DNA of 64,000 nucleotides, from assembly GCA_958431155.1 (NCBI GenBank), contig OY288106.1, positions 62,001-126,000 of the forward strand. Direction: 5' to 3'. Below the pieces are notes generated by a model. The model searched no databases and was not told the DNA's origin. It saw only the letters and a list, made by a program, of their open reading frames with translations. The stretch comes from an uncultured candidatus Porisulfidus sp. GTDB lineage: Bacteria; Pseudomonadota; Gammaproteobacteria; Poriferisulfidales; Poriferisulfidaceae. Shown piece by piece: positions 26,030 through 35,778 of this stretch. Position numbers and translations under genes: made by a program. Each line of letters starts with the position of its first letter. Within the stretch, counting starts at the first letter, position 1.

Positions 26030-27526
26030 TCAGGCGGCCTGGTTTTGGGGACTGGGGCTGCGGGGGTCGGTTCCGGAGTGCCGGCGCAGGGCCAGCTCGT
26101 CCAGGTAGCCGTCGGGCACGCCGGTCACGTAATCGCCGGTAAACACGGAACAGTCGAAGTGCTGGAGTTCGGGGTTCCCGTCCTGGACCGCGGCGATCAG
26201 GTCCGACAGGTCCTGATAGATCATGCGGTCTGCCCCAATGGCGTCGCGGACTTCGGAGATGTCGCGCCCGTGCGCGATCAACTCCTCGGCACTCGGCATG
26301 TCGATGCCGTAGACGTTGGGGTAGCGGATCGGTGGAGAGGCGGAGGAGAAGTACACCTTGTTGGCGCCGGCGTCCCGCGCCATCTGCACGATCTCGCGCG
26401 AGGTGGTGCCGCGCACGATCGAATCGTCGACCAGCAGGACGTTGGCGCCTTCGTATTCGTTGCGGATCGGATTTAGTTTGCGCCGCACGGACTGGCGCCG
26501 GACCTGCGCTTCCGGCATGATGAACGTGCGCCCGATGTAACGGTTCTTGATGAAGCCTTCGCGGTAGGGCCGGTTCAGCCGGTAGGCCATCTCCAGCGCC
26601 GCGGTGCGGCTGGTGTCGGGGATCGGGATGACCACGTCGATGTCGTGGTCGGGCCACTCCCGCAGGATCTTGTTCGCCAGGCGCTTGCCCATGCGCATCC
26701 GCGAACGCTGAACGGACACCCCGTTCATCACCGAATCCGGCCGGGCGAAGTAGACGTACTCGAAGATGCAGGGCGCGAATACCTCTCGGTTTCCGCAGAT
26801 CTCACTGTGCACCGTGCCGTCCAGGGCGATGAACAGGGCCTCGCCCGGCGCGAGGTCGCGCACCAGGGTGAAGCCCAGCATGTCCAGCGCCACGCTTTCG
26901 GAGGCGACGATGTGTTCGGGCCCCTCGTCGGTGTCCCGGGTGCCGTATACCAGCGGGCGGATGCCGTAGGGGTCGCGGAAGGCCAGGACCCCCCAGTCGG
27001 CGATCAGGCACACCGCCGCGTATGCACCGATGCAGCGGCGGTTGACCTCGCGGACGGCCTGGAACAGTTCCCGGGGATCGCGCGCGCCTGATTCGGGCTG
27101 GGCCAGCAGTTCATGCGCGAGGACGTTGAGCAGGATCTCGGAGTCGGATTCCGTGTTGATGTGGCGCTTGTCGTCGCGGAACAGCTCCTGGCGCAGTGCT
27201 TCGGTGTTCACCAGGTTGCCGTTGTGCCCGAGCGCGATGCCGTAGGGAGAGTTGACGTAAAGCGGCTGGGCTTCCTCTGACTTCTCCGTCCCGGCGGTGG
27301 GATAGCGCAGGTGGCCGATGCCGGCCTCGCCGCGCAGGCGCGCCAGCCTCTTGCCGCGGAACACGTCGCGAACCAGGCCGTTGCCGCGCTGTTGGTACAG
27401 CCGTCCCTGGCGGTCGTAGGTGGTCAGCCCCGCGGCGTCCTGCCCCCGGTGCTGCAGCACGTTCAAGCCTTCGTGCAGGTCCTGCACGACGGAGTGATGG
27501 CCCACGATGCCGATTAACCCGCACAT
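26030..27526 (-). CDS. purF: Amidophosphoribosyltransferase
   Basis: First step of purine synthesis: PRPP plus glutamine to phosphoribosylamine. 498 residues. The protein begins MCGLIGIVG, so Cys2 is the glutamine-amidotransferase nucleophile and there is no propeptide. The PRPP-binding loop is VLLVDDSIVRGTTSRE, and the glutaminase domain shows GIGHLRYPTAG. It follows cvpA by 6 bases, the classical cvpA-purF pair. Confidence 0.97.
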   Translation of the reverse strand: MCGLIGIVGHHSVVQDLHEGLNVLQHRGQDAAGLTTYDRQGRLYQQRGNGLVRDVFRGKRLARLRGEAGIGHLRYPTAGTEKSEEAQPLYVNSPYGIALGHNGNLVNTEALRQELFRDDKRHINTESDSEILLNVLAHELLAQPESGARDPRELFQAVREVNRRCIGAYAAVCLIADWGVLAFRDPYGIRPLVYGTRDTDEGPEHIVASESVALDMLGFTLVRDLAPGEALFIALDGTVHSEICGNREVFAPCIFEYVYFARPDSVMNGVSVQRSRMRMGKRLANKILREWPDHDIDVVIPIPDTSRTAALEMAYRLNRPYREGFIKNRYIGRTFIMPEAQVRRQSVRRKLNPIRNEYEGANVLLVDDSIVRGTTSREIVQMARDAGANKVYFSSASPPIRYPNVYGIDMPSAEELIAHGRDISEVRDAIGADRMIYQDLSDLIAAVQDGNPELQHFDCSVFTGDYVTGVPDGYLDELALRRHSGTDPRSPSPQNQAA

Positions 27527-27532
27527 GGCCGA

Positions 27533-28141
27533 CTACTCGGGAAGCGCCTCAGTGATTGTTTCGGAAACTGTCTCGGCGAGCGTTTCGACAGATCCCGGGT
27601 AATGGAAATGCTGCTGCCAGTCCTCGGGCATCCATCCGATGACCAGTTGCGCGACCTCGACGAAGTAGGGAACCAACTCCGATTCATACCAGAATCCGGC
27701 TTCGTTGATCGCGGGGATGGTGCCGGCGATCAGCACCAGCACCAGCACCAGCAGGCCGCCGCGCAACAGTCCGAACAAGAACCCCATGATCCGGTCGCTG
27801 CGGCGCAGGACGCCGCTGTCCTTGTCCTTGGTCATCCGGGTGAAAATCCGGTGCAACTGCGACACCAGCACGAAAGTGAGAAGGAACAGCGCAATCCCGG
27901 CGACCGGCGCATGGAATTGGGTGAGGCCGTAGGTGCGCTCGCCCAGAGTGATCTCGTTGAATATCTCGGGCACGAACTGTGCGCCGAAACTGGCGAACTG
28001 GAAGGCTACCACCAGCCCCACCACCCAGGCCAGTATGGTCACCAGTTCCTCGGCGAAGCCGCGCAGCCAGCTCAGGATGCCGGAGATCAGGATGATCAGC
28101 GCGATCACCACGTCCAGCAGGGTGGCGCCGAGAATGGTCAT
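27533..28141 (-). CDS. cvpA: CvpA family membrane protein
   Basis: Integral inner-membrane protein of 202 residues with four predicted helices, the first being LLDVVIALIILISGILSWLRGF. Named for its need in colicin V production; elsewhere linked to bile and envelope stress, with an unsettled role. The start is the ATG overlapping the upstream SPOR gene's stop (ATGA); the longer in-frame extension is a shadow of that gene. It precedes purF, as in most gammaproteobacteria. Confidence 0.92.
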   Translation of the reverse strand: MTILGATLLDVVIALIILISGILSWLRGFAEELVTILAWVVGLVVAFQFASFGAQFVPEIFNEITLGERTYGLTQFHAPVAGIALFLLTFVLVSQLHRIFTRMTKDKDSGVLRRSDRIMGFLFGLLRGGLLVLVLVLIAGTIPAINEAGFWYESELVPYFVEVAQLVIGWMPEDWQQHFHYPGSVETLAETVSETITEALPE

Positions 28142-28623
28142 GGCTGCCGGACGACCCAGCCCTGGTGCACGTCGGTGAGGTTTTTCTTGGCCTTGATGCC
28201 CTTCAGCACGTATTCGGCCTTCTGCTGGGTGTCGTAGGGGCCGACCCAGATGCGCTGATCGGTCTTGCCATCGGAATCCTGGGCAAACAGATTCGTGCGA
28301 TAGCCCGCCTCGCGCATGGTGTCGCGAATCTCGAGGGCCTTGGTCGTGTTGCGGAACCGGCCGACCTGGATGTACCACTTCTCCCTCGGCTCCAGGACGA
28401 CGGGCTCTCCGGCGTCCGGGCCGGGTATGGCCTGAGTCTCCGCCGCACTCAGGTCGGCGGGAAACGTCTGGTGAGTGAACACCAACTCCCTTGGTTCGGA
28501 GATCTCCTGCAGCGGGCGGACCAGGTCCGGACGCTGCGTGTCCAGCAGCATCGGGATCACCAGAACCCCAAGGAGAATGAGCAAAACGGCGCCGAGGAGC
28601 CGTTGTTTGAGTGCGAGTTCCAA
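28138..28623 (-). CDS. dedD: SPOR-domain protein (DedD-like)
   Basis: 161 residues: a short cytoplasmic start, one membrane helix (LLGAVLLILLGVLVIPMLL), a short linker and a C-terminal SPOR domain beginning KWYIQVGRFRNTTKALEIRD. SPOR domains bind denuded septal glycan, so the protein probably acts at the division site. It overlaps cvpA by 4 bases, and folC lies upstream, which matches the folC-dedD-cvpA-purF order. Confidence 0.88.
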   Translation of the reverse strand: MELALKQRLLGAVLLILLGVLVIPMLLDTQRPDLVRPLQEISEPRELVFTHQTFPADLSAAETQAIPGPDAGEPVVLEPREKWYIQVGRFRNTTKALEIRDTMREAGYRTNLFAQDSDGKTDQRIWVGPYDTQQKAEYVLKGIKAKKNLTDVHQGWVVRQP

Positions 28624-28731
28624 CGCCAGAAGTGAGCAGCGGCCGCAGGAGACGCCATTATAGCGTTATGCGGCGCGCACCTGGACGAAAAACCCGCTTT
28701 GTCGGCCTGAGCCCGGTGGCCGGGCAGGACT

Positions 28732-30027
28732 TTATTTGACGGGAGCAGATGCCTGGCCGGTTTCCAGTTCCTGTGGTCGGTACAGCAGGAACTCCCCGAT
28801 CGTGAATACCGAACCGAACACCACCACGGTTCCCTTCTGCCCGGCCCTCGAAGCCGCCTCTCGGTAGGCTTCCGCGAGAGTGGGGTGGAGATGAACTTTG
28901 GTCAGCTTGCAAGATTCCGCCAGTATACGCAGGGTCTGCAGGGGCATCGCACGGGGAGACTCCACCTTGCTCAGGTGCCAGCTTTCGACCAGCGGCCTCA
29001 GCGGCCCCAACATGTTCGCCACGTCCTTTTCCTGCAGTGCAGAGAAGACCGCATGCAACGGGCGTCCGGGCCGGTAACGGCGGAGGTTCCGGGCCAGGTT
29101 GACGGCACCCTCCGGGTTATGCGCAATATCCAGCACGGTATCCACGGGCTCCTTCAGGATCTGGAATCGCCCGATCAGGCTGACGTTTTCAAGTGCGTGG
29201 CGGATGGCTTCCAGGTCGATCTTCCCGAGATGCCGCAGCACGGTCAAGGCGCCGGCCGCGTTGTTCAATTGCACTTTTCCGGGCAGTTGGCGGGGGGTGG
29301 GCAATTCCAGCATCATCCCGTCACGGTGGTGGTAGCGCCAGCGGTCGGGACCGAGAGGCTGCGCGAAGAAGTCCCGGCCGATGCGCTGCAGCGGTGCTCC
29401 CAGGCGGTGCGCCTGGTCCGGCAGGCTGACGGGTGGATCGGGTTCGCCGCAGACGACCGGCCGCCCCGGGCGCATGATGCCGGCCTTCTCGCGCCCGATC
29501 GCTTCCCGGGTCCGGCCCAGCCATTCCGTGTGGTCGATGCTGATGCTGGTAATCAGGGCGATATCGGCGTCCCACAGGTTGACCGCATCCATCCGCCCTC
29601 CGAGTCCGACCTCGAGAATCGCATAATTGATTTTCTCTTCCCGGAAGATCGACAGGGTGGCCAGGGTGCCGTACTCGAAAAACGACAGGCTGGTGCCGCC
29701 ACGCGCCTGCTCCACCCGTTCGAAGGCGGCGCACAGTCGCTCGTCATCCACTTCCGCCCCGTCGACGCGGACGCGTTCGTTGTAGCGGAGGAAATGCGGC
29801 GAAGTGTAGGCGCCGACCCGTCCGTGCGGGCGCAGCATGGCTTCCAGCAAGGCGACGCTGGAGCCCTTCCCGTTGGTCCCGGCGACGGTGATGATCTTGA
29901 AGTCCGGCGGCGCCAGCAGGTTCATGCGCCGGGCCACCACCCGGATCCGTTCCAGCCCGAGATCAATGCTGCTGCTATGCAGGTGCTGTTGCCAGTCGAC
30001 CCACTCGGATAGGGAGGAGAATCGCAT
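28732..30027 (-). CDS. folC: Dihydrofolate/folylpolyglutamate synthase
   Basis: Bifunctional Mur-ligase-family enzyme that makes dihydrofolate from dihydropteroate and adds glutamates to folate. 431 residues from MRFSSLSEW; a far longer in-frame reading covers accD on another frame and is not coding. The P-loop is VAGTNGKGSSVALLE, with YTSPHFLRYNERVRVDG for substrate and IDHTEWLG. It follows accD by 32 bases. Confidence 0.95.
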   Translation of the reverse strand: MRFSSLSEWVDWQQHLHSSSIDLGLERIRVVARRMNLLAPPDFKIITVAGTNGKGSSVALLEAMLRPHGRVGAYTSPHFLRYNERVRVDGAEVDDERLCAAFERVEQARGGTSLSFFEYGTLATLSIFREEKINYAILEVGLGGRMDAVNLWDADIALITSISIDHTEWLGRTREAIGREKAGIMRPGRPVVCGEPDPPVSLPDQAHRLGAPLQRIGRDFFAQPLGPDRWRYHHRDGMMLELPTPRQLPGKVQLNNAAGALTVLRHLGKIDLEAIRHALENVSLIGRFQILKEPVDTVLDIAHNPEGAVNLARNLRRYRPGRPLHAVFSALQEKDVANMLGPLRPLVESWHLSKVESPRAMPLQTLRILAESCKLTKVHLHPTLAEAYREAASRAGQKGTVVVFGSVFTIGEFLLYRPQELETGQASAPVK

Positions 30028-30059
30028 CGCGGCGTGCCGGGAGAAGCCGAGCGGCGGGG

Positions 30060-30932
30060 CTACCCGGCCGGGGCCCGCCCCGGGCGGTTCATCATCAGGC
30101 GCAGCAGGTCGGCGATGGTGTCGCGCATCTCGCCGCGGTGCACCAGCATGTCGATGGCCCCGTGCTCCAGCAGGAACTCGCTGCGCTGGAAGCCTTCCGG
30201 CAGGGTTTCGCGCACGGTCTGCTCGATCACGCGCGGGCCGGCGAAGCCGATCAGCGCGCCGGGTTCCGCGATCTGGACATCGCCCAGCATGCCGAGCGAG
30301 GCCGAAACCCCGCCCATGGTGGGGTCGGTCAGCACCGAGATGTAGGGCAGGCGCCGCCTGCGCATGCGGGCCAACGCGGCGGCGGTTTTGGACATCTGGA
30401 ACAGCGACACCAGCGCCTCCTGCATGCGCGCGCCCCCGCTCGTGGAGAAGCACACCAACGGCAGGCGCTCCTTCAGGCAGACTGCGGAGGCCTGCGCGAA
30501 CTTCTCGCCCACGACCGAGCCCATGGAGCCGCCCATGAATCCGAACTCGAACGCCGTGCAGACCAGCGGCAGGCCGTGCAATTGCCCCTGCATGACCACC
30601 AGGGCGTCCTTCTCCTTCGTTTCCTTCTGCGCCTGGCTGATGCGGTCCCGGTAGCGCTTGCTGTCGCGGAACTTCAGGAAGTCCTTGGGCGCGAGGTCGG
30701 CCAGCAGCTCCTCCCGGGGGTGTTCGTCCAGGAACATCTCCAGCCGTTCCCGGGCCGACACGCGCATGTGATGCTGGCATTTCGGGCAGACGTTGAGGTT
30801 GCGTTCCAGTTCGGACCGGTACAGCGGCGTGTCGCAGTTCGGGCACTTGATCCACAGGCCCTGGGGGACCTTCCGGGTGTTGCTGCTTTCGATCCGGATC
30901 TGGGGCGGCACCAGGCGCTTGTACCAGCTCAC
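30060..30932 (-). CDS. accD: Acetyl-CoA carboxylase carboxyltransferase subunit beta
   Basis: Zinc-containing half of the carboxyltransferase that makes malonyl-CoA for fatty-acid synthesis. 290 residues from a GTG start that overlaps the trpA stop by 4 bases ([12 protein letters not shown]). The zinc ribbon is C30-x2-C33 and C49-x2-C52. The crotonase-like core shows [18 protein letters not shown] and [12 protein letters not shown]. The trpA-accD-folC order is typical of gammaproteobacteria. Confidence 0.96.
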   Translation of the reverse strand: MSWYKRLVPPQIRIESSNTRKVPQGLWIKCPNCDTPLYRSELERNLNVCPKCQHHMRVSARERLEMFLDEHPREELLADLAPKDFLKFRDSKRYRDRISQAQKETKEKDALVVMQGQLHGLPLVCTAFEFGFMGGSMGSVVGEKFAQASAVCLKERLPLVCFSTSGGARMQEALVSLFQMSKTAAALARMRRRRLPYISVLTDPTMGGVSASLGMLGDVQIAEPGALIGFAGPRVIEQTVRETLPEGFQRSEFLLEHGAIDMLVHRGEMRDTIADLLRLMMNRPGRAPAG

Positions 30933-31744
30933 GGGGCACCTCCCGCCCGGCCTGCGGCGTCGATGCCGGCACGCAGGTCCTGCAGCAGTTCGGTCGCGGC
31001 GGCGTGCGGGTCTGCGGCGGCCTGGATCCGGTCCACCAGCGCGCTGCCGACGATAACCGCGTCGGCCAGTTTCGCGGCTTGAGCCGCGGAATCCGCGTCC
31101 TTGATGCCGAACCCGATGCCGACGGGCAGGGTGGCATGCGTTCGGATGCATTTCATACGTTCCGCCACATCTTCCATGTCCAAGCGATCCGCGCCGGTCG
31201 TCCCGCGCAGGGACACATAATAAAGAAATCCTTTCGCCTGGCCGCAGATCTGCCGGATCCGCTCCTCGGTGGTGGTGGGGGCGAGCAGGAAGATCTCATC
31301 CAGCCCGTGGTCGATCAGGGCCTGGCGGATCGCGGGCGCTTCTTCCGGGGGGAGGTCGACCACCAGCACGCCGTCGACCCCGGCGCGGGCGGCCTGTTCC
31401 GCGAAGGTGTCCACGCCCATGGCGACGATCGGGTTGGCGTAGCCCATCAGGACCAGCGGCGTCTCCGCATCCTCGCCCCGGAATTCGACAGCCATGCCCA
31501 AGACGTCGCACAGACGGACCCGGTGCGCCAGCGCGCGCTCGCAGGCGGCCTGGATCACCGGCCCGTCGGCCATCGGGTCCGAGAACGGGACTCCAAGCTC
31601 GATCAGGTCGGCTCCGGCCCGCACCAGCGTATGCAGTAGCGGCACGGTGGCGGCGGGCTCCGGGTCGCCCGCGGTCAGATAGGGGACCAGGGCCGTGCGC
31701 CCGGCCTCCCTCAGCTGCGCGAAGCGCCCGGCGATGCGGCTCAC
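30929..31744 (-). CDS. trpA: Tryptophan synthase alpha chain
   Basis: Splits indole-3-glycerol phosphate to indole and glyceraldehyde 3-phosphate. 271 residues. The catalytic Glu lies in [17 protein letters not shown], the catalytic Asp region is [14 protein letters not shown], and the phosphate site is [10 protein letters not shown]. It overlaps trpB and accD by 4 bases each, so the chain trpF-trpB-trpA-accD is tightly coupled. No sign of an attenuator within the window. Confidence 0.97.
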   Translation of the reverse strand: MSRIAGRFAQLREAGRTALVPYLTAGDPEPAATVPLLHTLVRAGADLIELGVPFSDPMADGPVIQAACERALAHRVRLCDVLGMAVEFRGEDAETPLVLMGYANPIVAMGVDTFAEQAARAGVDGVLVVDLPPEEAPAIRQALIDHGLDEIFLLAPTTTEERIRQICGQAKGFLYYVSLRGTTGADRLDMEDVAERMKCIRTHATLPVGIGFGIKDADSAAQAAKLADAVIVGSALVDRIQAAADPHAAATELLQDLRAGIDAAGRAGGAP

Positions 31745-32958
31745 AGGGACAGCCCCTCGCGCCGGGCGACCGTGTCGATGTCCTTGTCCCCGCGCCCGGA
31801 CAGGTTGACCACCACGATCGCGTCTTCCGGCATCCCGCGGGCCGCCTCCAGGGCGCCCGCCACCGCGTGGGCGCTCTCAAGCGCCGGGATGATCCCTTCG
31901 GTCCGGGTCAGCAGGTGGAAGGTGCGCAGGGCCTCCTCGTCGGTGGCGCTGGTGTATTCGGCCCGGCCCAGGTCCTTGAGCAGGGCGTGCTCAGGGCCGA
32001 CGCCCGGGTAGTCCAGTCCGGCGGAGATGCTGTGCGTGGCCAGGATCTGCCCCGCCTCGTCCTCCATCAGGTAGGTGCGGTTGCCGTGCAGCACCCCGGC
32101 GCGGCCGCGGGCCAGCGGTGCCGCGTGTTCGCCGGTGTCCAGCCCGTGGCCGGCCGCCTCGACCCCCAACAAGCGTACGTCGGAATCGTCCAGGAACGGG
32201 TGGAACAGCCCGATCGCATTGGAGCCCCCGCCGACGCAGGCGACCAGCAGGTCCGGCAGGCGCCCGGCCTGTTCCTGGACCTGGCGGCGTGTCTCGCGCC
32301 CGATGACCGCCTGGAAATCGCGCACCATCTCCGGGTAGGGGGCCGGTCCGGCCACCGAGCCGATGATGTAGAAGGTGTTCTCGACATGGGTCACCCAGTC
32401 GCGCAGCGCCTCGTTCAGTGCATCCTTCAGGGTCTTGGAACCCGAGGTCACGGGGATCACCTCCGCGCCCAGCAGTTTCATGCGGTAGACGTTCGGCGCC
32501 TGGCGCTCGATGTCCTCCGATCCCATGTACACCACGCACTGTAGGCCGAGGCGCGCGCTGACGGTGGCGGTGGCCACGCCGTGCTGGCCGGCACCGGTCT
32601 CGGCGATGATGCGGGTCTTCCCGATGCGCTTCGCCAGCATCGCCTGGCCGACGGTGTTGTTGATCTTGTGGGCGCCCGTATGGTTCAGGTCCTCGCGCTT
32701 GAGCCAGATCTGGGCCCCGCCGTTCGCGCGGCTCAGGTGACGGGCGAAATACAGCGGGGAGGGGCGCCCCACATAGTGGGCGAGATCCTCCTCGAACGCT
32801 TTCCAGAAATCGGCGTCCTCGCAGGCTTCCCGGTAGACCGCGGCCAACTCGTCGAGTGGCCGGATCAGGGTCTCGGCCACGAACCGCCCGCCGTACTCCT
32901 CGAAATGCCCCTCGGCATCCGGCCAGCGGTAGCCGCCCGGGAAGCTAGAGTGCGGCAC
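31741..32958 (-). CDS. trpB: Tryptophan synthase beta chain
   Basis: PLP enzyme that joins indole and serine to tryptophan. 405 residues, the standard trpB1 size. The PLP lysine is in [14 protein letters not shown], and the phosphate-binding glycines are in [12 protein letters not shown]. The N-terminus ([15 protein letters not shown]) is typical. It overlaps trpF by 14 bases and trpA by 4. Confidence 0.97.
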   Translation of the reverse strand: MPHSSFPGGYRWPDAEGHFEEYGGRFVAETLIRPLDELAAVYREACEDADFWKAFEEDLAHYVGRPSPLYFARHLSRANGGAQIWLKREDLNHTGAHKINNTVGQAMLAKRIGKTRIIAETGAGQHGVATATVSARLGLQCVVYMGSEDIERQAPNVYRMKLLGAEVIPVTSGSKTLKDALNEALRDWVTHVENTFYIIGSVAGPAPYPEMVRDFQAVIGRETRRQVQEQAGRLPDLLVACVGGGSNAIGLFHPFLDDSDVRLLGVEAAGHGLDTGEHAAPLARGRAGVLHGNRTYLMEDEAGQILATHSISAGLDYPGVGPEHALLKDLGRAEYTSATDEEALRTFHLLTRTEGIIPALESAHAVAGALEAARGMPEDAIVVVNLSGRGDKDIDTVARREGLSL

Positions 32959-33568
32959 GGTTCACCTCCCGCATGAACGCTTCGATCTTCTTCGGGTCCT
33001 TGCGGCCGGGCTCGGCCTCCACACCGCTGCTGACGTCCACGCCCCAAGGCCGGACCGCCCGGATCGCCTCGCCCACGTTGCCCGGCTCCAGGCCGCCTGC
33101 CAGGATCAGCGGGCGCGGGTCCTCGGAGTGGATCTCCGTCCAGTCGAAGGTCTTGCCCTGTCCGCCGGCTTCTCCCGGCGCATGGCTGTCCAGCAGGAAG
33201 CCGTGTGCGTCGGGATAGCGCTCCTGGTAGTCGGCCAGGGCGCCGGATTCGATCATCGGCACGGCCTTAATCCAGTGGCCTTCGAACCGGGCGCAAAGCT
33301 CCGGCGCTTCGCGGCCGTGGTACTGCAGGCCGTCGAACGGGATGGTTTCGATCAATTCGTCAAGGAATTGCGGGTCCGGATCGAGCACGACCGCGTAGGC
33401 ATCCATGAAAGGCGGCAGGAGATCGATGATGGCACAGGCCACGGCAGGTTCAACATTTCGCGGGCTGGGTTCGTGGAATACCAGCCCGATGGCGTCGGCG
33501 CCCGCATCGGCGGCGAGGAGCGCGTCGGCCGGGTTTGTAATGCCGCAGATTTTGACGCGGGTGCGCAT
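32945..33568 (-). CDS. trpF: Phosphoribosylanthranilate isomerase
   Basis: Isomerises phosphoribosylanthranilate in tryptophan synthesis. 207 residues from [13 protein letters not shown], which contains the catalytic Cys; an upstream in-frame ATG adds 19 unrelated residues overlapping truA. The phosphate loops [10 protein letters not shown] and VDVSSGVE are present. The stop lies inside the trpB start region. Confidence 0.95.
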   Translation of the reverse strand: MRTRVKICGITNPADALLAADAGADAIGLVFHEPSPRNVEPAVACAIIDLLPPFMDAYAVVLDPDPQFLDELIETIPFDGLQYHGREAPELCARFEGHWIKAVPMIESGALADYQERYPDAHGFLLDSHAPGEAGGQGKTFDWTEIHSEDPRPLILAGGLEPGNVGEAIRAVRPWGVDVSSGVEAEPGRKDPKKIEAFMREVNRAAL

Positions 33569-33570
33569 GG

Positions 33571-34368
33571 TCAGGAAGCGGTCTGGCTGTAGTCCGGGGT
33601 CCATAGGGGCGGCGGGATGCCGCATTCACGGGGATAGTTTACGCGCATCAGGTACAGTCCGTCCGGCGGTGCGGTGATGCCGCCCGCCGTGCGGTCGCGC
33701 ATCTCAAGCAGTTCGGCCAGCCATTCCGGGGGGCGTTCGCCGTGGCCGACCTCCATCAGGGAGCCTGCCAGGATCCTCACCATGTGGTGCAGGAAGCCGT
33801 CGGCCTCGACGTCCAGGTGGACGAACGGCCCGTGGGCAGTGACGTTCAGCCGGTACAGGGTGCGCCGGGGATGGCGGGCCTGGCATTCCGCCGCGCGGAA
33901 GCTGGTGAAGTCGTGCTCGCCCAGCAGGGCCTGGACGGCCTGGTGCATCCGTTCGGTATCCAGGGTCTTGGGTACCCGGGTGACCCTGCTCGCGAGCAGG
34001 CCCGCGGAGGCGGAGGAGCGCTGCAGGATGATGTAGCGGTAATGTCGGCGGATGGCCGAGTAGCGGGCGTGGAAGTCGTCCGCGACCTCTTGCACCCAGG
34101 AGACGCTGACGGATGGAGGCAGGTGCGCGCCGGCGCCCCGCTGCCAGGCGTGCAGGGGACGGTCCGCGTCGGTGTCGAAGTGGATGACTTGGCCGGCCGC
34201 GTGCACCCCGGCATCCGTGCGCCCGGCGACGGCGGTGCGGATTGGGTGGTCGGCGACCGCGGAAAGGGCGTTTTCGACCGCGTCCTGGACGCTCGGGGCG
34301 TGGTGCTGGCGCTGCCAGCCACTGAAGCAGGCGCCGTCGTACTCGAGACCGCAGGCCAGGCGAGGCAT
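33571..34368 (-). CDS. truA: tRNA pseudouridine(38-40) synthase
   Basis: Converts uridines 38-40 in the anticodon stem-loop of tRNAs. 265 residues. The catalytic Asp is in VAGRTDAGVHA, the N-terminal motif is LEYDGACFSGWQRQ, and the C-terminal block is FLHHMVRILAGSLMEVG. It lies 3 bases downstream of fimV and 2 bases before the trpF start codon, a conserved fimV-truA-trpF arrangement. Confidence 0.96.
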   Translation of the reverse strand: MPRLACGLEYDGACFSGWQRQHHAPSVQDAVENALSAVADHPIRTAVAGRTDAGVHAAGQVIHFDTDADRPLHAWQRGAGAHLPPSVSVSWVQEVADDFHARYSAIRRHYRYIILQRSSASAGLLASRVTRVPKTLDTERMHQAVQALLGEHDFTSFRAAECQARHPRRTLYRLNVTAHGPFVHLDVEADGFLHHMVRILAGSLMEVGHGERPPEWLAELLEMRDRTAGGITAPPDGLYLMRVNYPRECGIPPPLWTPDYSQTAS

Positions 34369-34371
34369 GGG

Positions 34372-35778
34372 TCAGAACGAAGCCATCCGTCTTTTCAGCT
34401 TCTCCGCCTCCTCGCGTTCTTGCTCCGTCCCCTCGGCCAGCACCAGCCGGATCAGGGGGCGCGCCTGGTCGTACTCGTTCGCTGCGACATGCGCGTGCGC
34501 CAGGTCCAGCGCGGAGGTGGCGCGCCGGGCGGGGTCCTCGATGTCGCCCACGCTTTGCCGGATGATCCGGGCCTGACGGGCACGGCTCAGGGCCAGGGCG
34601 AACAGATAGGTCAGGAGCAGGATCCCCGCAGCGGCGAGAATCCCGGGCCACGGGAAGTCGCCGGCCACCTTCGCCAGGCTCGGTTTGTCGGGCGTCTTGT
34701 CCGCCAGTTGTGCCAGTTCTCCGCTTTCGACTTCGACGGTGGCGGGAGACGCTTTGGTCTTTTCGGGTTCAGGCTGCGCTGGCGAGGCCGGTGCGGTTGA
34801 TGCGGGTTCGGATTCTGCCGACTCCGGTTCTGTCGGAGGGGTCTTGGCCGGCTCGGTTTGCCCCGGCGCGGTCGGCTGGGTGTTGGCGGTTCCGGATTCT
34901 GCCGATTCCGGTTCTGTCGGAGGGATCTTGGCCGGTTCGGTTTGCCCCGGCGCGGTCGGCTGGGTGTTGGCGGTTCCGGGTTCGGCCGGTTCGGTTTTCA
35001 TCGGCTCCACCGGTTCAGGCTCGTACGTTGCCGGTTCAGGGGAAGCCAGTTCGGTCCGCGTCTCAAGCGGCACGAGCTGCAACCGCCGCTCCTGCAGGGT
35101 CGGGCTCTTACGCAACTCCGTTCCCTGTCGACGCCAGTTCTGCCACTGTTCGTTCTGGAAGCGGATCTCGTCGACCAGCCACTGGCGGGACAGGTTCAGG
35201 CGCGCGATCTCGGCCTCGCTCGGAATGTACAACCGGGCGCCGGCCCGCACCAGGTTGATGTTGTCGTGGATGAAGGCGTCGCGGTTGTACAACTGAATCG
35301 CCAACATAAGGGTGTAGGCGTCGACCTCCAGGGAGCGGGCGCGTTCCAGCGCGATTTCAAGTAGCGTGTCTCCCCATACCACCTCGCGCGTCGTGGCGGT
35401 CGGGGCGCACGGCGGCAGGCTCAGGGTGTGGAACATGGGTGGCTCGTGCCCTTCGCCGAGGACCAGCACCAGGTCGCTGGAATGAGAGGGAAGCGGTTCC
35501 GTGCTGCGTACCTGGACTCGGCTCTCGCCGTCGTGCTGGATCCGCTCCAGCTGTGCCGACCCGACCCAGGAGGGATAGGTTTTCTGGAGTTTCCGGTAGG
35601 TCGGGGGGGAGGCGATTTCCACGCGCACTTGCCCCGGGTCAGCCCCGGCCTCCGCCGCCAGTTGCAACGTCAACAGGGTGGTGCAGTCGGGTTCGAAACG
35701 GATCTCCGGCTGGTTCAGTTCCAGCGCCTGGGCCGGAGCGGCCAGGGTGGCCGCCAGGAGCAGGAACCGCGCATTCAC
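34372..35778 (-). CDS. fimV: FimV-like peptidoglycan-binding membrane protein
   Basis: About 468 residues. A signal peptide ([17 protein letters not shown]) leads into the FimV N-terminal domain (LELNQPEIRF) and a LysM-like segment (VVWGDTLLEIA). Then come a Pro/Glu/Thr-rich linker with a duplicated 28-residue unit, one membrane helix (WPGILAAAGILLLTYLFALAL), and a short cytoplasmic end with a TPR-like stretch ending RRMASF. FimV proteins organise cell poles and type IV pili. The GTG at 35778 overlaps the asd stop; an ATG 21 bases earlier is possible. It is much shorter than Pseudomonas FimV. Confidence 0.83.
   Translation of the reverse strand: MNARFLLLAATLAAPAQALELNQPEIRFEPDCTTLLTLQLAAEAGADPGQVRVEIASPPTYRKLQKTYPSWVGSAQLERIQHDGESRVQVRSTEPLPSHSSDLVLVLGEGHEPPMFHTLSLPPCAPTATTREVVWGDTLLEIALERARSLEVDAYTLMLAIQLYNRDAFIHDNINLVRAGARLYIPSEAEIARLNLSRQWLVDEIRFQNEQWQNWRRQGTELRKSPTLQERRLQLVPLETRTELASPEPATYEPEPVEPMKTEPAEPGTANTQPTAPGQTEPAKIPPTEPESAESGTANTQPTAPGQTEPAKTPPTEPESAESEPASTAPASPAQPEPEKTKASPATVEVESGELAQLADKTPDKPSLAKVAGDFPWPGILAAAGILLLTYLFALALSRARQARIIRQSVGDIEDPARRATSALDLAHAHVAANEYDQARPLIRLVLAEGTEQEREEAEKLKRRMASF
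34810..34977. repeat. 84-bp tandem duplication inside fimV
   Basis: Two adjacent 84-base copies (34810-34893 and 34894-34977) differ at only a few positions and encode a repeated 28-residue Pro/Glu/Thr-rich unit in the periplasmic linker. The reading frame is kept. Linkers like this change length by slippage, so copy number may vary between strains. Confidence 0.85.

Noticed and set aside
28732-31137. A single 801-codon folC-accD fusion
   Set aside because: The upstream part is an out-of-frame shadow of accD in GC-rich DNA; FolC begins at its conserved N-terminus and accD is intact in another frame.
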